A stretch of 64,000 nucleotides of DNA from Mimachlamys varia (taxonomy: Eukaryota; Mollusca; Bivalvia; Pectinida; Pectinidae), in the NCBI GenBank assembly GCA_947623455.1, contig OX392542.1, positions 15,693,625 through 15,757,624 on the forward strand. The letters are read 5' to 3'. The notes below the pieces were generated by a model. That model was not told the DNA's origin. It saw only the letters and a program-made list of their open reading frames with translations, and did no database searches. Within the stretch, counting starts at the first letter, position 1. The number at the start of each line of letters is the position of its first letter. Position numbers and translations under genes: made by a program. Below are positions 49,043 through 61,562 of the stretch, in pieces.

Positions 49043-49539
49043 TTAGGCAGTATTTCCCCCTCATATACCTAGCTGGACAGTACAACATGTTGAAATCCTG
49101 AATGCTCCCTATACATCTGTGTCCGTACCTGAAGGGAGTCATAATTCAGGACAGGTAAATGATGACTTAAATATTGTAAAATAGTTCCAAGCTAGGAACT
49201 GTGTTACAATATCTTAGGCTCTTGCTTAGCATCACTGACGAGTCATTGGAGGATGGAACAGCCGTATAGTACAGCTTAATTCACTATTTTCTCGACGGTA
49301 TCTTATTCTAAATTATAAAGGTGCAATTCTCACTAGTGTTTTTTGTACAATTATATATAAGAACTGTTATATATAAATGTAGTAACTTAAGTGCTGTAAT
49401 CCAAATCATCCGTATTATTCTAGGTTACTGGAAGAAGTGATTAAGTGCGTTTATTGTAAAAACAATCAGATCATAAATATAGGATAAATAGGTAATACAA
49501 TTAGTTAAATGGATATATAATTTATGTAAATAGGTTCAT
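49043..49539. other. Non-coding stretch, nothing recognised
   Basis: AT-rich sequence with no recognised element. Confidence 0.35.
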
Positions 49540-49700
49540 GGAAAGACTTGAAAGTAGGTCATAGGTTATACAGGTAAACAAAAACTCGTTACTGCATATA
49601 CAGGTCATGAAATAAATTCAAATGATATAAAGGTCATGACAGTAGCTCACTAGAAATACATGTCATGGAAATAGGTACTTTGATGTACAGGTGACAGCTC
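49540..49700. repeat. Degenerate ~30-34-bp repeats with AGGTCATGA
   Basis: AGGTTCATGGAAAG, AGGTCATAGG, AGGTCATGAAAT, AGGTCATGACAG and TGTCATGGAAATAGG occur at irregular 17-45-bp spacing. The motif equals a nuclear-receptor half-site, but its repetition within a decayed tandem array is the simpler explanation. Confidence 0.45.
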
Positions 49701-49796
49701 AAGAAAGCAAATGAAATATATATAATATAAAATATATTGTTAATAATTGACGAATTTATTTATGAATTCTTCGAAACAAGTATAAAAATCTCAGAG

Positions 49797-50125
49797 AATA
49801 TACCAAAGGGTCAACAAAATCATATTTAGAACACAGAAGTGATAAAACGAGAGGCAACATATGAAGAGAGGAGAAAGATCTATACGGAGAACTTTGAAAA
49901 AGTTAAAAAAAAAAAAAAAAAAAAACCAGTTCCGGAAGAGTTAGCATATTCTGCTTCATCTAAGACACCCAACAATTAAATATTGGTCACATCCAAATAA
50001 ACGTCAAGTCCTTGAAGTCAAAACCGAGTCATCATTCTCATGCACACTGTTGCGCATATTCAAAAACGTCCATTTTCAAATCATGAAAGGGTACAAAATA
50101 TTTTTGATGAAACCAAGATAGCGAC
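49797..50125 (-). mobile_element. Retroelement 3'-end copy with expanded A-tract
   Basis: On the plus strand it shows TACCAAAGGGTCAACAAAAT at the shared end, GTTCCGGAAGAGTTAGC, CTTCATCTAAGACACC, GGTCACATCCAAATAAACGT and AAAAACGTCCATTTTCAAAT. An A-run of about 22 bases (49899-49924) replaces the 3'-UTR hairpin region, an expansion unique to this copy. Confidence 0.75.
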
Positions 50126-50275
50126 AATAAAACTTCCTTCTTATCTTAATGATCATATATATCTTCTCTATCTATCCAAGTCCGAATGTAACTTTAATTA
50201 GGCGGAGATAAATACTTAATCATGTCTTGACGCACCTGTCCCTTTTAATTAACTGTTAAAATGTTCGAAAAATCC

Positions 50276-50960
50276 ATTCATTTTCGGATTCTGAAGCTTC
50301 CAAGTTCAATAACTGTGTATGGATATTTTAATAGTGTAAAACTCGAACAGTTATCATTTTCGGATTGTGAAGCTTCCAAGTTCAATAAATGTGCATGTAT
50401 ATTTTAATAGTGTAAGACTCGTACTGTTTTCATTTTCGAATTCTGAAGCTTCCAAGTCCAATAACTGTGCATGGCTATTTTAATAGTGTAAAACTCGTTC
50501 TGTTTTCATTTTCGGATTCTGAAGCTTCCAAGTTCAATAACTGTGTATGGATATTTTAATAGTGTAAAACTCGTTCTGTTTTCATTTTCGGATTATGAAG
50601 CTTCCAAGTCCAATAACTGTACATGGATATTTTAATAGTGTAAAACTCGTACTGTTTCATTTTCGGATTCTGAAGCTTCCAGGTTCAATAACTGTGTATG
50701 GATATTTTAATAGTGTAAGACTCGTACAGTTTTCATTTTCGAATTCTGAAGCTTCCAAGTCCAATAACTGTGCGTGGATATTTTAATAGTGTAAAACTCG
50801 TACTGTTTTCATTTTCGGATTCTAAAGCTTCCAAGTCCAATAACTGTGTATGGATATTTTAATAGTGTAAGACTCGTACAGTTTTCATTTTCGGATTATG
50901 AAGCTTCTAAGTCCAATAACTGTACATGGATATTTTAATAGTGTAAAACTCGTACAGTTT
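50276..50960. repeat. 76-bp satellite, nine units
   Basis: AAGCTTCC recurs at 50294, 50370, 50446, 50522, 50598, 50673, 50749, 50825 and 50901, so units are 76 bp with a single 75-bp exception. The consensus includes TTTCATTTTCGGATTCTGAA, CAATAACTGTGTATGGATAT and TTTTAATAGTGTAAAACTCG. CA(A/G)GTTCAATAA and CAAGTCCAATAA variants alternate irregularly. Confidence 0.95.
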
Positions 50961-51680
50961 TGCATGTGACATCAATAGTCCATTAGTACTACATAATACA
51001 TTTCTACCGCAGACAGAATCCATACGCAATAACATAAAAATAAATGTTTATAATTCCAGGCCACATTTCCCTGCTGACATTTCCTATTGCTGTATAATAT
51101 TGGTGCAGAGTTCTATGGAATCCCATTAGTTTCCTGTCGTTCGTGCATCAGACTAGTCGCCTGTTTGACGAGGCGAACCCGTATGGTTAGTGGAACTAAT
51201 CACGGATTAATGTCACCCGAGCCCCCCAAATAAAGTCATATAATTAAATTCCATATCGCAAGAAATGTTTCCATTCACAGCATTTTGTCTGATACGCAGA
51301 CAGCGAATGAAGCCTAACATCTGTGTTTTTCTTCCAGACGGCGGGCATTGTCAAATTACCGACGAGAAGACGTCATATAGGGCCTTTAGGGAGGTGTTGC
51401 TCTTATATAGATGTTAAATATAATAGTGATAAATACCAGACGTGAACACTGTTTATCATCTATATATTGTTTCCTACCAAACTTTTATTTTAATGATGTT
51501 TTTGGTCCTTGGGTAATAAAGTTGTCTGCGATTTAACTTCAACGGTTCGCAATACTTTGTTTGAAACCAAATGTAAAGCCAATGAACCAAATGCTGTACA
51601 CAACCGTATTTCTGAGTTTGTTATCTCTTCAACAGTTTAAGACTTATATTAGTGTGGTAGTCAACAGGTATTGACGTTTT
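50961..51680. other. Non-coding stretch, nothing recognised
   Basis: No exon or repeat is recognised between the 76-bp array and the SINE fragment. Confidence 0.35.
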
Positions 51681-51764
51681 GTTGCTGGTTTTTCTTCAGG
51701 TACTCCGGCTTTCATTAAACACTTATACCTGAGACGTCATTTGATAACCATACATGTAGATGTA
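51681..51764 (+). mobile_element. SINE body fragment at the head of the satellite
   Basis: GTTGCTGGTTTTTCTTCAGG, then TACTCCGGCTTTCATTAAAC and TTATACCTGAGACGTCATTT align collinearly with the body of the SINE at 31715 (TCGGTGGTTTTTCACCGGGT, TACTCCGGCTTTCCTCCACC, AATACCTGGCTCGTCCCTAA). From GTACTCC to AGGACGTA is 62 bp in the intact SINE and 68 bp here. The AGGACGTA at the end is the first base block of the satellite. Confidence 0.65.
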
Positions 51765-54700
51765 TGTAGGACGTATATCACACTACAAACAAATCTTGTA
51801 ATGTTATGTAGTATAGGACGTATATATCACTACAAACAAAACGTGTAATGTTATGTAGTGTAGAACGTATATATCACTACAAACAAAACTGGTAATGTTA
51901 TGTAGTGTAGGACGTATATCACTACAAACAAAACTTGTAATGGTATGTACTGTAGGATGTATATCCCACTACAAACAAAACGTGTAATGTTATGTACTGT
52001 AGGATGTATATCCCACTACAAACAAAACGTGTAATGTTATGTACTGTAGGATGTATATCCCACTACAAACAAAACGTGTAATGTTATGTACTGTAGGATG
52101 TATATCACTACAAACAAAACTTGTAATATTATGTACTGTAGGATGTATATCCCACTACAAACAAAACGTGTAATGTTATGTACTGTAGGATGTATATCCC
52201 ACTACAAACAAAACGTGTAATGTTATGTACTGTAGGATGTATATCCCACTACAAACAAAACTTGTTATGTTATATAGTGTATGACGTATATCACTACAAA
52301 CAAAACTTGTAATGTTATGTAGTGTAGAACGTATATCACTACAAACAAAACTTGTAATGTTATGTAGTGTAGAACGTATATCACTACAAACAAAACTTGT
52401 TATGTTATGTAGTGTAGAACGTATATCACTACAAACAAAACTTGTAATGTTATGTAGTATAGGACGTATATCACTACAAACAAAACTTGTAATGTTATGT
52501 AGTGTAGAACGTATATCACTACAAACAAAACTTGTAATGTTATGTAGTGTAGAACGTATATCACTACAAACAAAACTTGTAATGTTATGTAGTGTAGGAC
52601 GTATATCACTACAAACAAAACTTGTAATGTTATGTAGTATAGGACGTATATCACTACAAACAAAACTTGTAATGTTATATAGTGTATGACGTATATCACT
52701 ACAAACAAAACTTGTAATGTTATGTACTGTAGGATGTATATCCCACTACAAACAAAACTTGTTATGTTATATAGTGTAGGACGTATATATCACTACAAAC
52801 AAAACGTGTAATGTTATGTAGTGTAGGACGTATATATCACTACAAACAAAACGTGTAATGTTATGTAGTATAGGACGTATATATCACTACAAACAAAACT
52901 TGTAATGTAGTGTAGAACGTATATCACTACAAACAAAACTTGTAACGTTATGTAAGTGTAGGACGTATATCACTACAAACAAAACGTGTAATGTTATGTA
53001 GTGTAGGACGTATATATCACTACAAACAAAACGTGTAATGTTATGTAGTGTAGGACGTATATATCACTACAAACAAAACGTGTAATGTTATGTAGTGTAG
53101 GACGTATATCCCACTACAAACAAAACGTGTAATGTTATGTAGTGTAGGACGTATATATCACTACAAACAAAACGTGTAATGTTATGTAGTGTAGGACGTA
53201 TATATCACTACAAACAAAACTTGTAATGTTATGTACTGTAGGACGTAAATCACTACAAACAAAACGTGTAATGTTATGTACTGTAGGATGTATATCCCAC
53301 TACAAACAAAACGTGTAATGTTATGTACTGTAGGATGTATATCCCACTACAAACAAAACGTGTAATGTTATGTAGTGTAGGACGTATATCCCACTACAAA
53401 CAAAACGTGTAATGTTATGTAGTGTAGGACGTATATATCACTACAAACAAAACGTGTAATGTTATGTAGTGTAGGACGTATATATCACTACAAACAAAAC
53501 GTGTAATGTTATGTAGTGTAGGACGTATATCCCACTACAAACAAAACGTGTAATGTTATGTAGTGTAGGACGTATATATCACTACAAACAAAACGTGTAA
53601 TGTTATGTAGTGTAGGACGTATATCACTACAAACAAAACTTGTAATGGTATGTACTGTAGGATGTATATATCACTACAAACAAAACGTGTAATGTTATGT
53701 AAGTGTAGGATGTATATCCCACTACAAACAAAACGTGTAATGTTATGTAGTGTAGGACGTATATATCACTACAAACAAAACGTGTAATGTTATGTAAGTG
53801 TAGGACGTATATCACTACAAACAAAACTTGTAACGTTATGTACTGTAGGACGTATATCACAACAAACAAAACTTGTAATGTTATGTACTGTAGGACGTAT
53901 ATCACACTACAAACAAAACTTGTTATGTTATGTACTGTAGGATGTATATCCCACTACAAACAAAACGTGTAATGTTATGTACTGTAGGATGTATATCCCA
54001 CTACAAACAAAACTTGTAATGTTATGTAGTGTAGGACGTATATATCACTACAAACAAAACTTGTAACGTTATGTAAGTGTAGGACGTATATCACTACAAA
54101 CAAAACTTGTAACGTTATGTAGTGTAGGACGTATATCACTACAAACAAAACTGGTAATGTTATGTAAGTGTAGGACGTATATATCACTACAAACAAAACG
54201 TGTAATGTTATGTACTGTAGGACGTATATCACAACAAACAAAACTTGTAATGTTATGTACTGTAGGACGTATATCACACTACAAACAAAACTTGTTATGT
54301 TATGTAGCGGTGTACCTATATCACACTACAAACAAAACTTGTAATGTTATGTACTGTAGGACGTTTATCACAACAAACAAAACTTGTAATGTTATGTACT
54401 GTAGGACGTATATCACAACAAACAAAACTTGTAATGTTATGTACTGTAGGACGTATATCACTACAAACAAAACTTGTAATGTTATGTACTGTAGGATGTA
54501 TATCCCACTACAAACAAAACGTGTTATGTTATGTAGCGGTGTACCTATATCACACTACAAACAAAACTTGTAATTTTATGGAGTGTAGGAGGTATGTCAC
54601 ACTACAAACAAATCTTGTAATGTTATGTAGTGGTGTACCTATATCACACTACAAACAAAACTTGTAATGTTATGTACTGTAGGATGTATATCCCACTACA

Positions 54701-55040
54701 AACAAAACGTGTAATGTTATGTACTGTAGGATGTATATCCCACTACAAACAAAACGTGTAATGTTATGTACTGTAGGACGTATATATCACTACAAACAAA
54801 ACTTGTAATTTTATGTAGTGTAGGACGTATATTACTACAAACAAAACTTGTAATGGTATGTACTGTAGGACGTATATCACTACAAACAAAACGTGTAATG
54901 TTATGTAGTGGTGTACCTATATCACACTACAAACAAAATTTTATGTAGTGTAGGAGGTATGTCACACTACAAACAACTCTTGTAATGTTATGTAGTATAG
55001 GACGTATATCACATTACAAATAAAACTTGTAATGCTATGC
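51765..55040. repeat. 45-47-bp satellite, ~70 units
   Basis: Unit: ACTACAAACAAAACGTGTAA, TGTTATGTAGTGTAGGACGT, ATAT(AT)C. Main types are a 47-bp form with GTAGTGTAGGACGTATATAT, a 47-bp form with GTACTGTAGGATGTATATCC, and an exact 45-bp form with GTGTAGAACGTATATCACTA that forms a pure block at 52290-52690. Around 53.1-53.6 kb types alternate as one CCC unit followed by two ATAT units, a higher-order pattern. A rarer GTAGTGGTGTACC type appears after 54.3 kb. Because 45 is divisible by 3, long periodic open frames exist on both strands; they are artefacts. Confidence 0.95.
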
Positions 55041-56625
55041 AAACGGATATATTTTAATGGTTAACTTAGTTCGCGATTTCTTCACTGTAAATATTCACTA
55101 CATTTCGATTGCACTAATTACAACTTCTGTATTGTTGGTGCGCCAATTCATCATTGTATTTTCCTTATGAATTATGTTATTACCAATAATTTGGGTGCGC
55201 CAAAACAATTTCATACACGAATAAAGGAATTTTAGATTTTTGTTTCAAAATCTTTCAAAAGTTGTATTCGACTCAATTCACCTACTATTGATCACTGTTC
55301 TTTCAAACTTGATCACATTCACTAACAATTTGGCTACAATGGTAATTCTGCTGCTACCATTAATTGGAAACAGTTACCAACAGCGATCCTATTATGCCAA
55401 ACAAGCGAACGCTTTGACATTTCCTAAAACACAACAATAACGCAATCCGCAGCTAATTTGGTATTTTTTCTATATTATACTCTATCTTTAAAAGACACAA
55501 GCTGTCATGAGTTAAAGGAAAAAATAAAAACAACACGAGGGTTCGTTGTTACTAGCTTTGTTTGTTTTTGTATACCTGAAACAACCGCTGTTCTTGCACA
55601 TGTCTTTTCATGTTAGATGCGTTTCTGAACACAGATTAAAACTGGAACCATGAAAAGGTACAGACATCTATAAGGGAAAATATATCACATTAAGGTTTGG
55701 TTTAGTTTGTTTAATAACAGCTTAGGCAGTGCCATTAGGTGTATAATGTGTGCGTGTCTGTGTGAACTGTACTGGATAAAGGGTATGTCGGTGTATTTGC
55801 CTCCTTACGATATCTCGAACCTACATGTCAACTATAATATTCTACCTTACTACAATACCGTACACCAACACAGCATTTCTCGTATAATGGTAAAACGGCC
55901 TGTCTTATGATACCATTGACCCCTAAGGCGTTTTCTGAATTAATGTTTACACTGTAATTAATAAGAAATTGTATATATCAAAGCCAAACTACAGAACAAA
56001 ATGACATATCTACATCTGGTCAGCCATTCAATGAGCTGATGAGCTCCACTCGTTGTTTGATCCAGAATGTTTTCTGTTTGCTCATCGATACGGTGTAAAC
56101 ATCGGTGTTGATATACTAGTGCTGATATTCCCCTAGCTGACTCAACAAAGATAAAAGCATTGAAAATAAACGTTAATAAAGTGCAAATCCATCATGTAAG
56201 GTATTCCGCTGATACATCAGGATTGTTAAACTGTTATTACCCCGCTGTCTGATTGACAACATCAATAGGATTCACAGAAACACTTACGCAACGCACATGT
56301 CAGCATAACCCATAGGATACTATATGAAAAAATATGTTTTAACTTCAACGTATCATCATAAAGGCAACATGCAATCTGACGGAAATGTCCAGCACTACTT
56401 CCTATGTAATAAACAGTAAAATCATCAAACACTGCCAACAATATGTAAAACTAGTGTAAACAGTCCACAAGTATTCTTGATTAAACGAGCGCTTGACTAC
56501 AGCCTAGTATAACATCAGAGGTGACGATTACGGTAAAATCATATATTTATCGTGGAGACATGATTTTGTGTGTACAATATGGTCATGATGTCGTGGATAA
56601 ATATATCAATTTTGATGTAGGCGTG
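55041..56625. other. Non-coding stretch, nothing recognised
   Basis: TTGGTGCGCCAA (about 55134) recurs as TTGGGTGCGCCAA (about 55191), a small dyad repeated 57 bp apart. Open frames have no motif. Confidence 0.35.
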
Positions 56626-57175
56626 TTAAACAACATGATCTAAGGGAATTACTAATCAACCGGAACTGAGGAATCTACTAAACAATATTAGTGGAGGAAC
56701 CTACTAAACAACATGAATGGAGGAAGCTTCTAACAACCGGAACTTAGGAATCTACGAAACAACCGGAACTGAGGAACCTACTACACAACCGGAACTGAGG
56801 AATCTACTAGACAACCGGTAATGAGGAATCCACTAAACAACCGGTACTGAGGAATCTACTAAACAACCGGAACTGGGGAATCTACTAGACAACCGGTACT
56901 GAGGAATCTACTAAACAACCGGTACTGAGGAACCTACTAAACAACCGGAACTGAGGAACCTACTAAAAAACTGGAACAGTGGAATCTACTAGACAACCGG
57001 TACTGAGAAATGGATTAAACAACCGGAACTGAGGAACCTACTAAATAACCGGAACTGAGGAATCAACTAAACAACCGGAACTGAGGAACCTACTAAACAA
57101 CCGGAACTGAGGAATCTACTAAAAATATGAGTGGAGGAAGCTGCTAACAACTGGAACTGGGGTACACTGTAACTA
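56626..57175. repeat. 26-bp satellite, core CAACCGGAACTGAGGAATCT
   Basis: About 19-20 units of AAACAACCGGAACTGAGGAATCTACT with A/T and C/T variants (CCGGTACTGAGG, GGAACCTACT) occur. Diverged units with ATGAGTGGAGGAAG occur at both ends. Confidence 0.9.
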
Positions 57176-58740
57176 ACTCAACAGGAAACGGAACATGTAA
57201 CAACAGGAACTAAGGAAACTGGCGTCAGAACCACATGTTCTCTCAGTAAAAGAGACTATATATTTTTGATGTGAAAAACAAATGTGACATGTTGTGATAA
57301 GTTTTAGACAAACAAACACAATTAGTGACTTTATATCCTGAATAAAAATACCGGACGTTTGGAGTATAAATGATAATCCATTCATGATGTAAAAATAGTA
57401 GATAAGCAGAAATATGATTATAACAATGGTGTCACAGCGTTATACATCTTATTCGTATCCACTTTAACATCATTATATTTCAAACAGATTGTGCAAATGC
57501 GCTGTTGTTATATGCTTTATGAGTTGCAGAAAAGATAAATTGTTAAATACATGTAGTTGAATAAAAAAAAAACAAAAACAAAAACAAAAACAAAAAAAAA
57601 ACAAGTCATAACCTCAGTTTCCAACACGACGTATACTGCGTTCACCACGCGACGACATCATCACTTATTTACGTGTTAGTTGTGTTATCTAACAGGCTAT
57701 GCACGTATTGTAGATATCATTTAAAGTATTGCATGCCTGCTATTGGAAATAAAATTTCTGAATTCCTGTCAAATCTACCATATGTGAATAAAGATATTCC
57801 TTTTTAACTGTGTATTGAAAAAGCACTGCATTGAAATTATTTGTCAATGTATCGGAGAACACTAAGGGGGGTAAGCCGCAAATGTAATGTTCATTAAATT
57901 TTAATATTATTTCGAATGCGAATCTGGCAAGCATAGTAAACATGCTATATTGAATCCCACAAAGTATTATGGAGAAACCCACACTCTCGTTTGCGTGATG
58001 TGAACGTTAAGCTTGTCAGACTTCAAGCTCATCAAGCTGCTTGATTAGATTTAAAAACGCAGCGAAAGAGCAGCCGAGAGTGTTATGGTGGGATTACTAC
58101 GCCGATTAGCTGATTACAGGAAGCAGTAAACAGGCCTGACATAAAGCACATGGTAAAATCAGGAACAAAGGCACCACAATACAATTAAAACTGGTTTACC
58201 AATTGGATTGCCACACACATATGGCAAAACGCATTAGATAATGAAGGTCTAGCATGCCATTGGTAAATGATTTACTACTAAATACATGTTTCGTGGTAAC
58301 TGAGAAATCCCGACAAGCATATTGTTCTGATACATGTAGCACAATAGACCAGGTACGTTATGTTGATCAGTTATAATGGTCTGCACCTAACAAAACTGTT
58401 CAAATGTTACGATAGGTAAAGCTATCATTTCATTCACTTATCTTTAATATAACTCAACGGACGTTGGTGTTATGAAACCAGAGCAATTATGAAAATATAA
58501 GTAAATATATATATCCAATCTTAGCCCGCATTCATTCATTGTCTTCAATGTAAACCATAACCCATGGGAGAGATCCTAGACATCTGTCGGAGAGTATCTT
58601 TCTGATTTTAGAAATTGCCGTAAGGACTGTGAAGTAGTACATTATATGGCCCGGAGATAATGCACTAACCCTGATTGGAGCCGATCTAGATTAGTCCTTG
58701 GCTGTAATGTTACATCAGGGGTGTCCTACCGCCACAGACC
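57176..58740. other. Non-coding stretch with one simple repeat
   Basis: An (ACAAAA)n-like microsatellite lies at 57562-57602. Otherwise I recognise nothing, although TTAGTCCTTGGCTGTAATGTT and a GC-richer patch precede the promoter candidate at 58784. Confidence 0.35.
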
Positions 58741-58783
58741 GCACTGTCAGGAGACAGGACCACGGAAGTGTTTGCTTGGCTTC

Positions 58784-58860
58784 TATATAAACACGTGTGA
58801 AAAAGCGCTAGTAAGATACTGATTAGTCATTCAGTCTGCAAGTAACCATGGCAACAATGT
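58784..58860 (+). promoter_or_regulatory. Candidate TATA promoter with E-box
   Basis: TATATAAA at 58784 sits in a GC-richer patch, followed at once by CACGTG (58793-58798, an E-box). Initiator-like TCATTCAGTC lies at 58827-58836. CCATGG after GCAAGTAACC begins a 10-codon frame ending TGA, so any ATG here would be an upstream ORF rather than a gene. The promoter call rests on motifs only. Confidence 0.25.
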
Positions 58861-59881
58861 ACTCTACAAAACAGACGTGAAACAAAACCATACAAGTAAT
58901 GGGACAAACAGATAAGCGATACAAATAAAAAGATTTTAATGTAGAACATCGCATTCAGCTGATACTTGTGTGCTTAATATCTCCAAAGATCCTTCTTTAC
59001 CTGATGCAAATCGTATGACCAAGTATACAAATAAGCAAACATTATGTTTTGTCTTTAACGTCATGAAAAACTGAAACAGTGTAACTTAAAAATAACAAGA
59101 CTAAACATTTTAAAATGGCAAAACACTCAAAGATTTTGAAGACAATTCCAGAATTATTGTTCCAAAGACGAAAATGTGATATTGTTATAAAGATTAAATC
59201 ACACTTTGTAATGAAAACAAAATTGAAACAAGTTTAACAAAGAAACCCTGAAAATCAATCGAATATAATCAGAAACATAATTGAATCAAAATTAATGATA
59301 TACGTAAAGTACAACAATGTTTCGAAAGAAAAAATAACAAAAAAAGGAAAGAAAAAACAAAACAAACAAACATAAACAAAAACAGCATTGCAACAAAGCG
59401 TAATATTCTAACACTGAACAATGTAATAACGTTGAAATATATATTGAGTATAACGTTGTTACAAGCTAAAACAGGTCAGGTCCTTATCGCTGTCAGGAGC
59501 AGTTCGATCACAAACTATCTGTGTTTTCCTCACACAGAGGGACATCACCAGCCCTACTTATATGAGAAACACTCTGCAAACATCAGGGCAGATAATTGCT
59601 CAGAACTAAATAATGCAAACGTTCTCGGCTGTCGTCGGCTGTTATCGTTTTCTGTACATGCTGATGGAAATGTTATCTAGGTTTAATGACACGGAGTCAT
59701 GCTGGTCTGACCCAGATCAGAAAATTTCTTCTTGTAAACCACACATCCTGAAAGTGAATACTAACAGTAGGGAATCTGAGGGAGTTCCAGGACACAACCA
59801 AGCCCGCTATTCTCACAACTTGAGACTTTTTTCTCAAACAACATGCGAAAACTCCCCAGCATACAGAACATATATAAGATA
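58861..59881. other. Non-coding stretch, nothing recognised
   Basis: A-rich simple sequence lies at 59325-59390. The overlapping open frames at 59432-59882 lack motifs. Confidence 0.35.
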
Positions 59882-60037
59882 ATACCGAAGCGTTAACAAA
59901 ATCATAATCCAAACTCAAAATCGATTAAATCAGGGGCAAAATATGAACAAAGGAAAGATTTACATGGAGACTCTTGTAAAAGTACAAGAGAATAAGACCA
60001 AGTGTTCCGGAAGAGTAAACGTCTTCTGCTTCATCAA
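59882..60037 (-). mobile_element. Short retroelement 3'-end copy, hairpin intact
   Basis: On the plus strand it starts ATACCGAAGCGTTAACAAAA and ends after CGTCTTCTGCTTCATCAAAG. It carries a perfect hairpin CTCTTGTAAAAGTACAAGAG (8-bp stem, 59971-59990). Only about 155 bp of the element is present. Confidence 0.8.
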
Positions 60038-61562
60038 AGGTTTTATTAGGACATATTGAGTATAAATCCCAGACTTTACGTTCTACAAGATAAAGAACTA
60101 GACAATACAAATGGATATTAATATTAAATGCACATTGTTGTTGTCTGAAGAAGAAACTGGGTGATGAATAAGTTGGTGTTTGTGGTCAGCAAGTACACAC
60201 TGTATACTAGTTCTTCTATCATCCTTGTCGATAGTTATATAGGATTTACTTTTACAACAGACATTGTCTTGTAAGCTAAATATCGTCGTTTTCCGTCAAA
60301 ATGACCATTGTAAGAGTGCATAAATTCGTTGATTACCGATTTGCACTCCTGTACTTTGTTGGGCTAAAATATCGTGACTGAATTCCTCCAACAAATTCAC
60401 TTAAAATGAAATGTGTGATTTCGCGTTTTTTGTTTTTGTTATGTTCTTTTTGTTTTTGTTTTTTGTTTTTGTTAAAAATCTTACTCCTTGTAAGAAAATC
60501 ATGGTTTGACAATGTATATTTGTGTATATCTTGGTAGAACTATTCAGCAGAATTTCACTATTTCCATCAAAATTTACTGTGGTCCACTTCTAACCAATCG
60601 ATGCAGTTGTCATTTTAAACTAAGGCGTACTTTGAGGACTGAAAAATGTTGACACGATACAAGTTAGTTCCACTTCACATTTATATAAAAAATGTTTTTT
60701 CTCTGAATTACAATCAATTTGCACAACTTGCATCTAATGTCTCCTTCAGAACATTGTATTGAAGATAAAACAACCATCACAACCGGTATCGTGACATTGT
60801 GCCATAGTATACTAACCACTTAAAAAACGATGCAAGAAAGCAAAAAATTAAAATGCTATTGTTGTAGAAGTCAAACAAATTAAGCATTTCGCTGTGCTAT
60901 GAAGTCGTTTCTTTCACAAAGTATTTAATTTTAAGAAATGAAACAACAGTTTTAGTTGTATAAAACAGTCAAACTTTGCCTATTTCTACTTTCTAGTACA
61001 TCAGGTGGAACAAGCGAGCCGGATTTTCCCTCAAGTCATCAATCATCCACCTCAGTCAACAAGTACACATCGTACGGCAACATGTCGTATGTTTTCGGAC
61101 GGTAAGGGCAGATGGTACCCGCATAGCCTACATACAATATATAGTGAACAATAAACTCCAACGCTACCCGTATAACGTCCCAGTGCTGTCACCAGTTACA
61201 TATACCACGCCCGACAAGTCATTGTACTATACTATTTCTGGACAGGAATGCCCTTATAGCGTCTAATTCTCCTCAGCAAGCAATTCAACAAAAGGTACAA
61301 AATGCCGCTGGGAACACAGAATCATCAACAAAATTATACAGAGTATAGACCTACCGTGTCATAATGAAAGTACAGGTAATGGGTATTAGTATATCTTTAT
61401 CGATCGTTTATTTATATAGTCTTTATTACTTCAGTACACCTTCTGGTAATACCAAGACCAGCTTCGCTTGCCCATAACATCCTACCCTGGAACTACATTA
61501 TATACCACAATTTGTCCAACGATATTTTTTGACGTTAAATATGTACATTTGAAAAATACCAA
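60038..61562. other. Non-coding stretch, nothing recognised
   Basis: A T-rich (TTTTTGT)n tract lies at about 60426-60472. No exon or transposon recognised. Confidence 0.35.

Noticed and set aside
50276..50960. Regularly spaced repeats reminiscent of a CRISPR array
   Set aside because: The whole 76-bp unit is repeated with no unique spacers, and the genome is eukaryotic; it is a satellite.
52312..54948. Long open frames with 15-residue repeats on both strands
   Set aside because: They follow directly from the 45-bp period of the satellite and appear on both strands; there is no start, splice or codon evidence.
59432..59882. Overlapping open frames with moderate composition
   Set aside because: No motif, no good start or splice context, and they end at a retroelement boundary.
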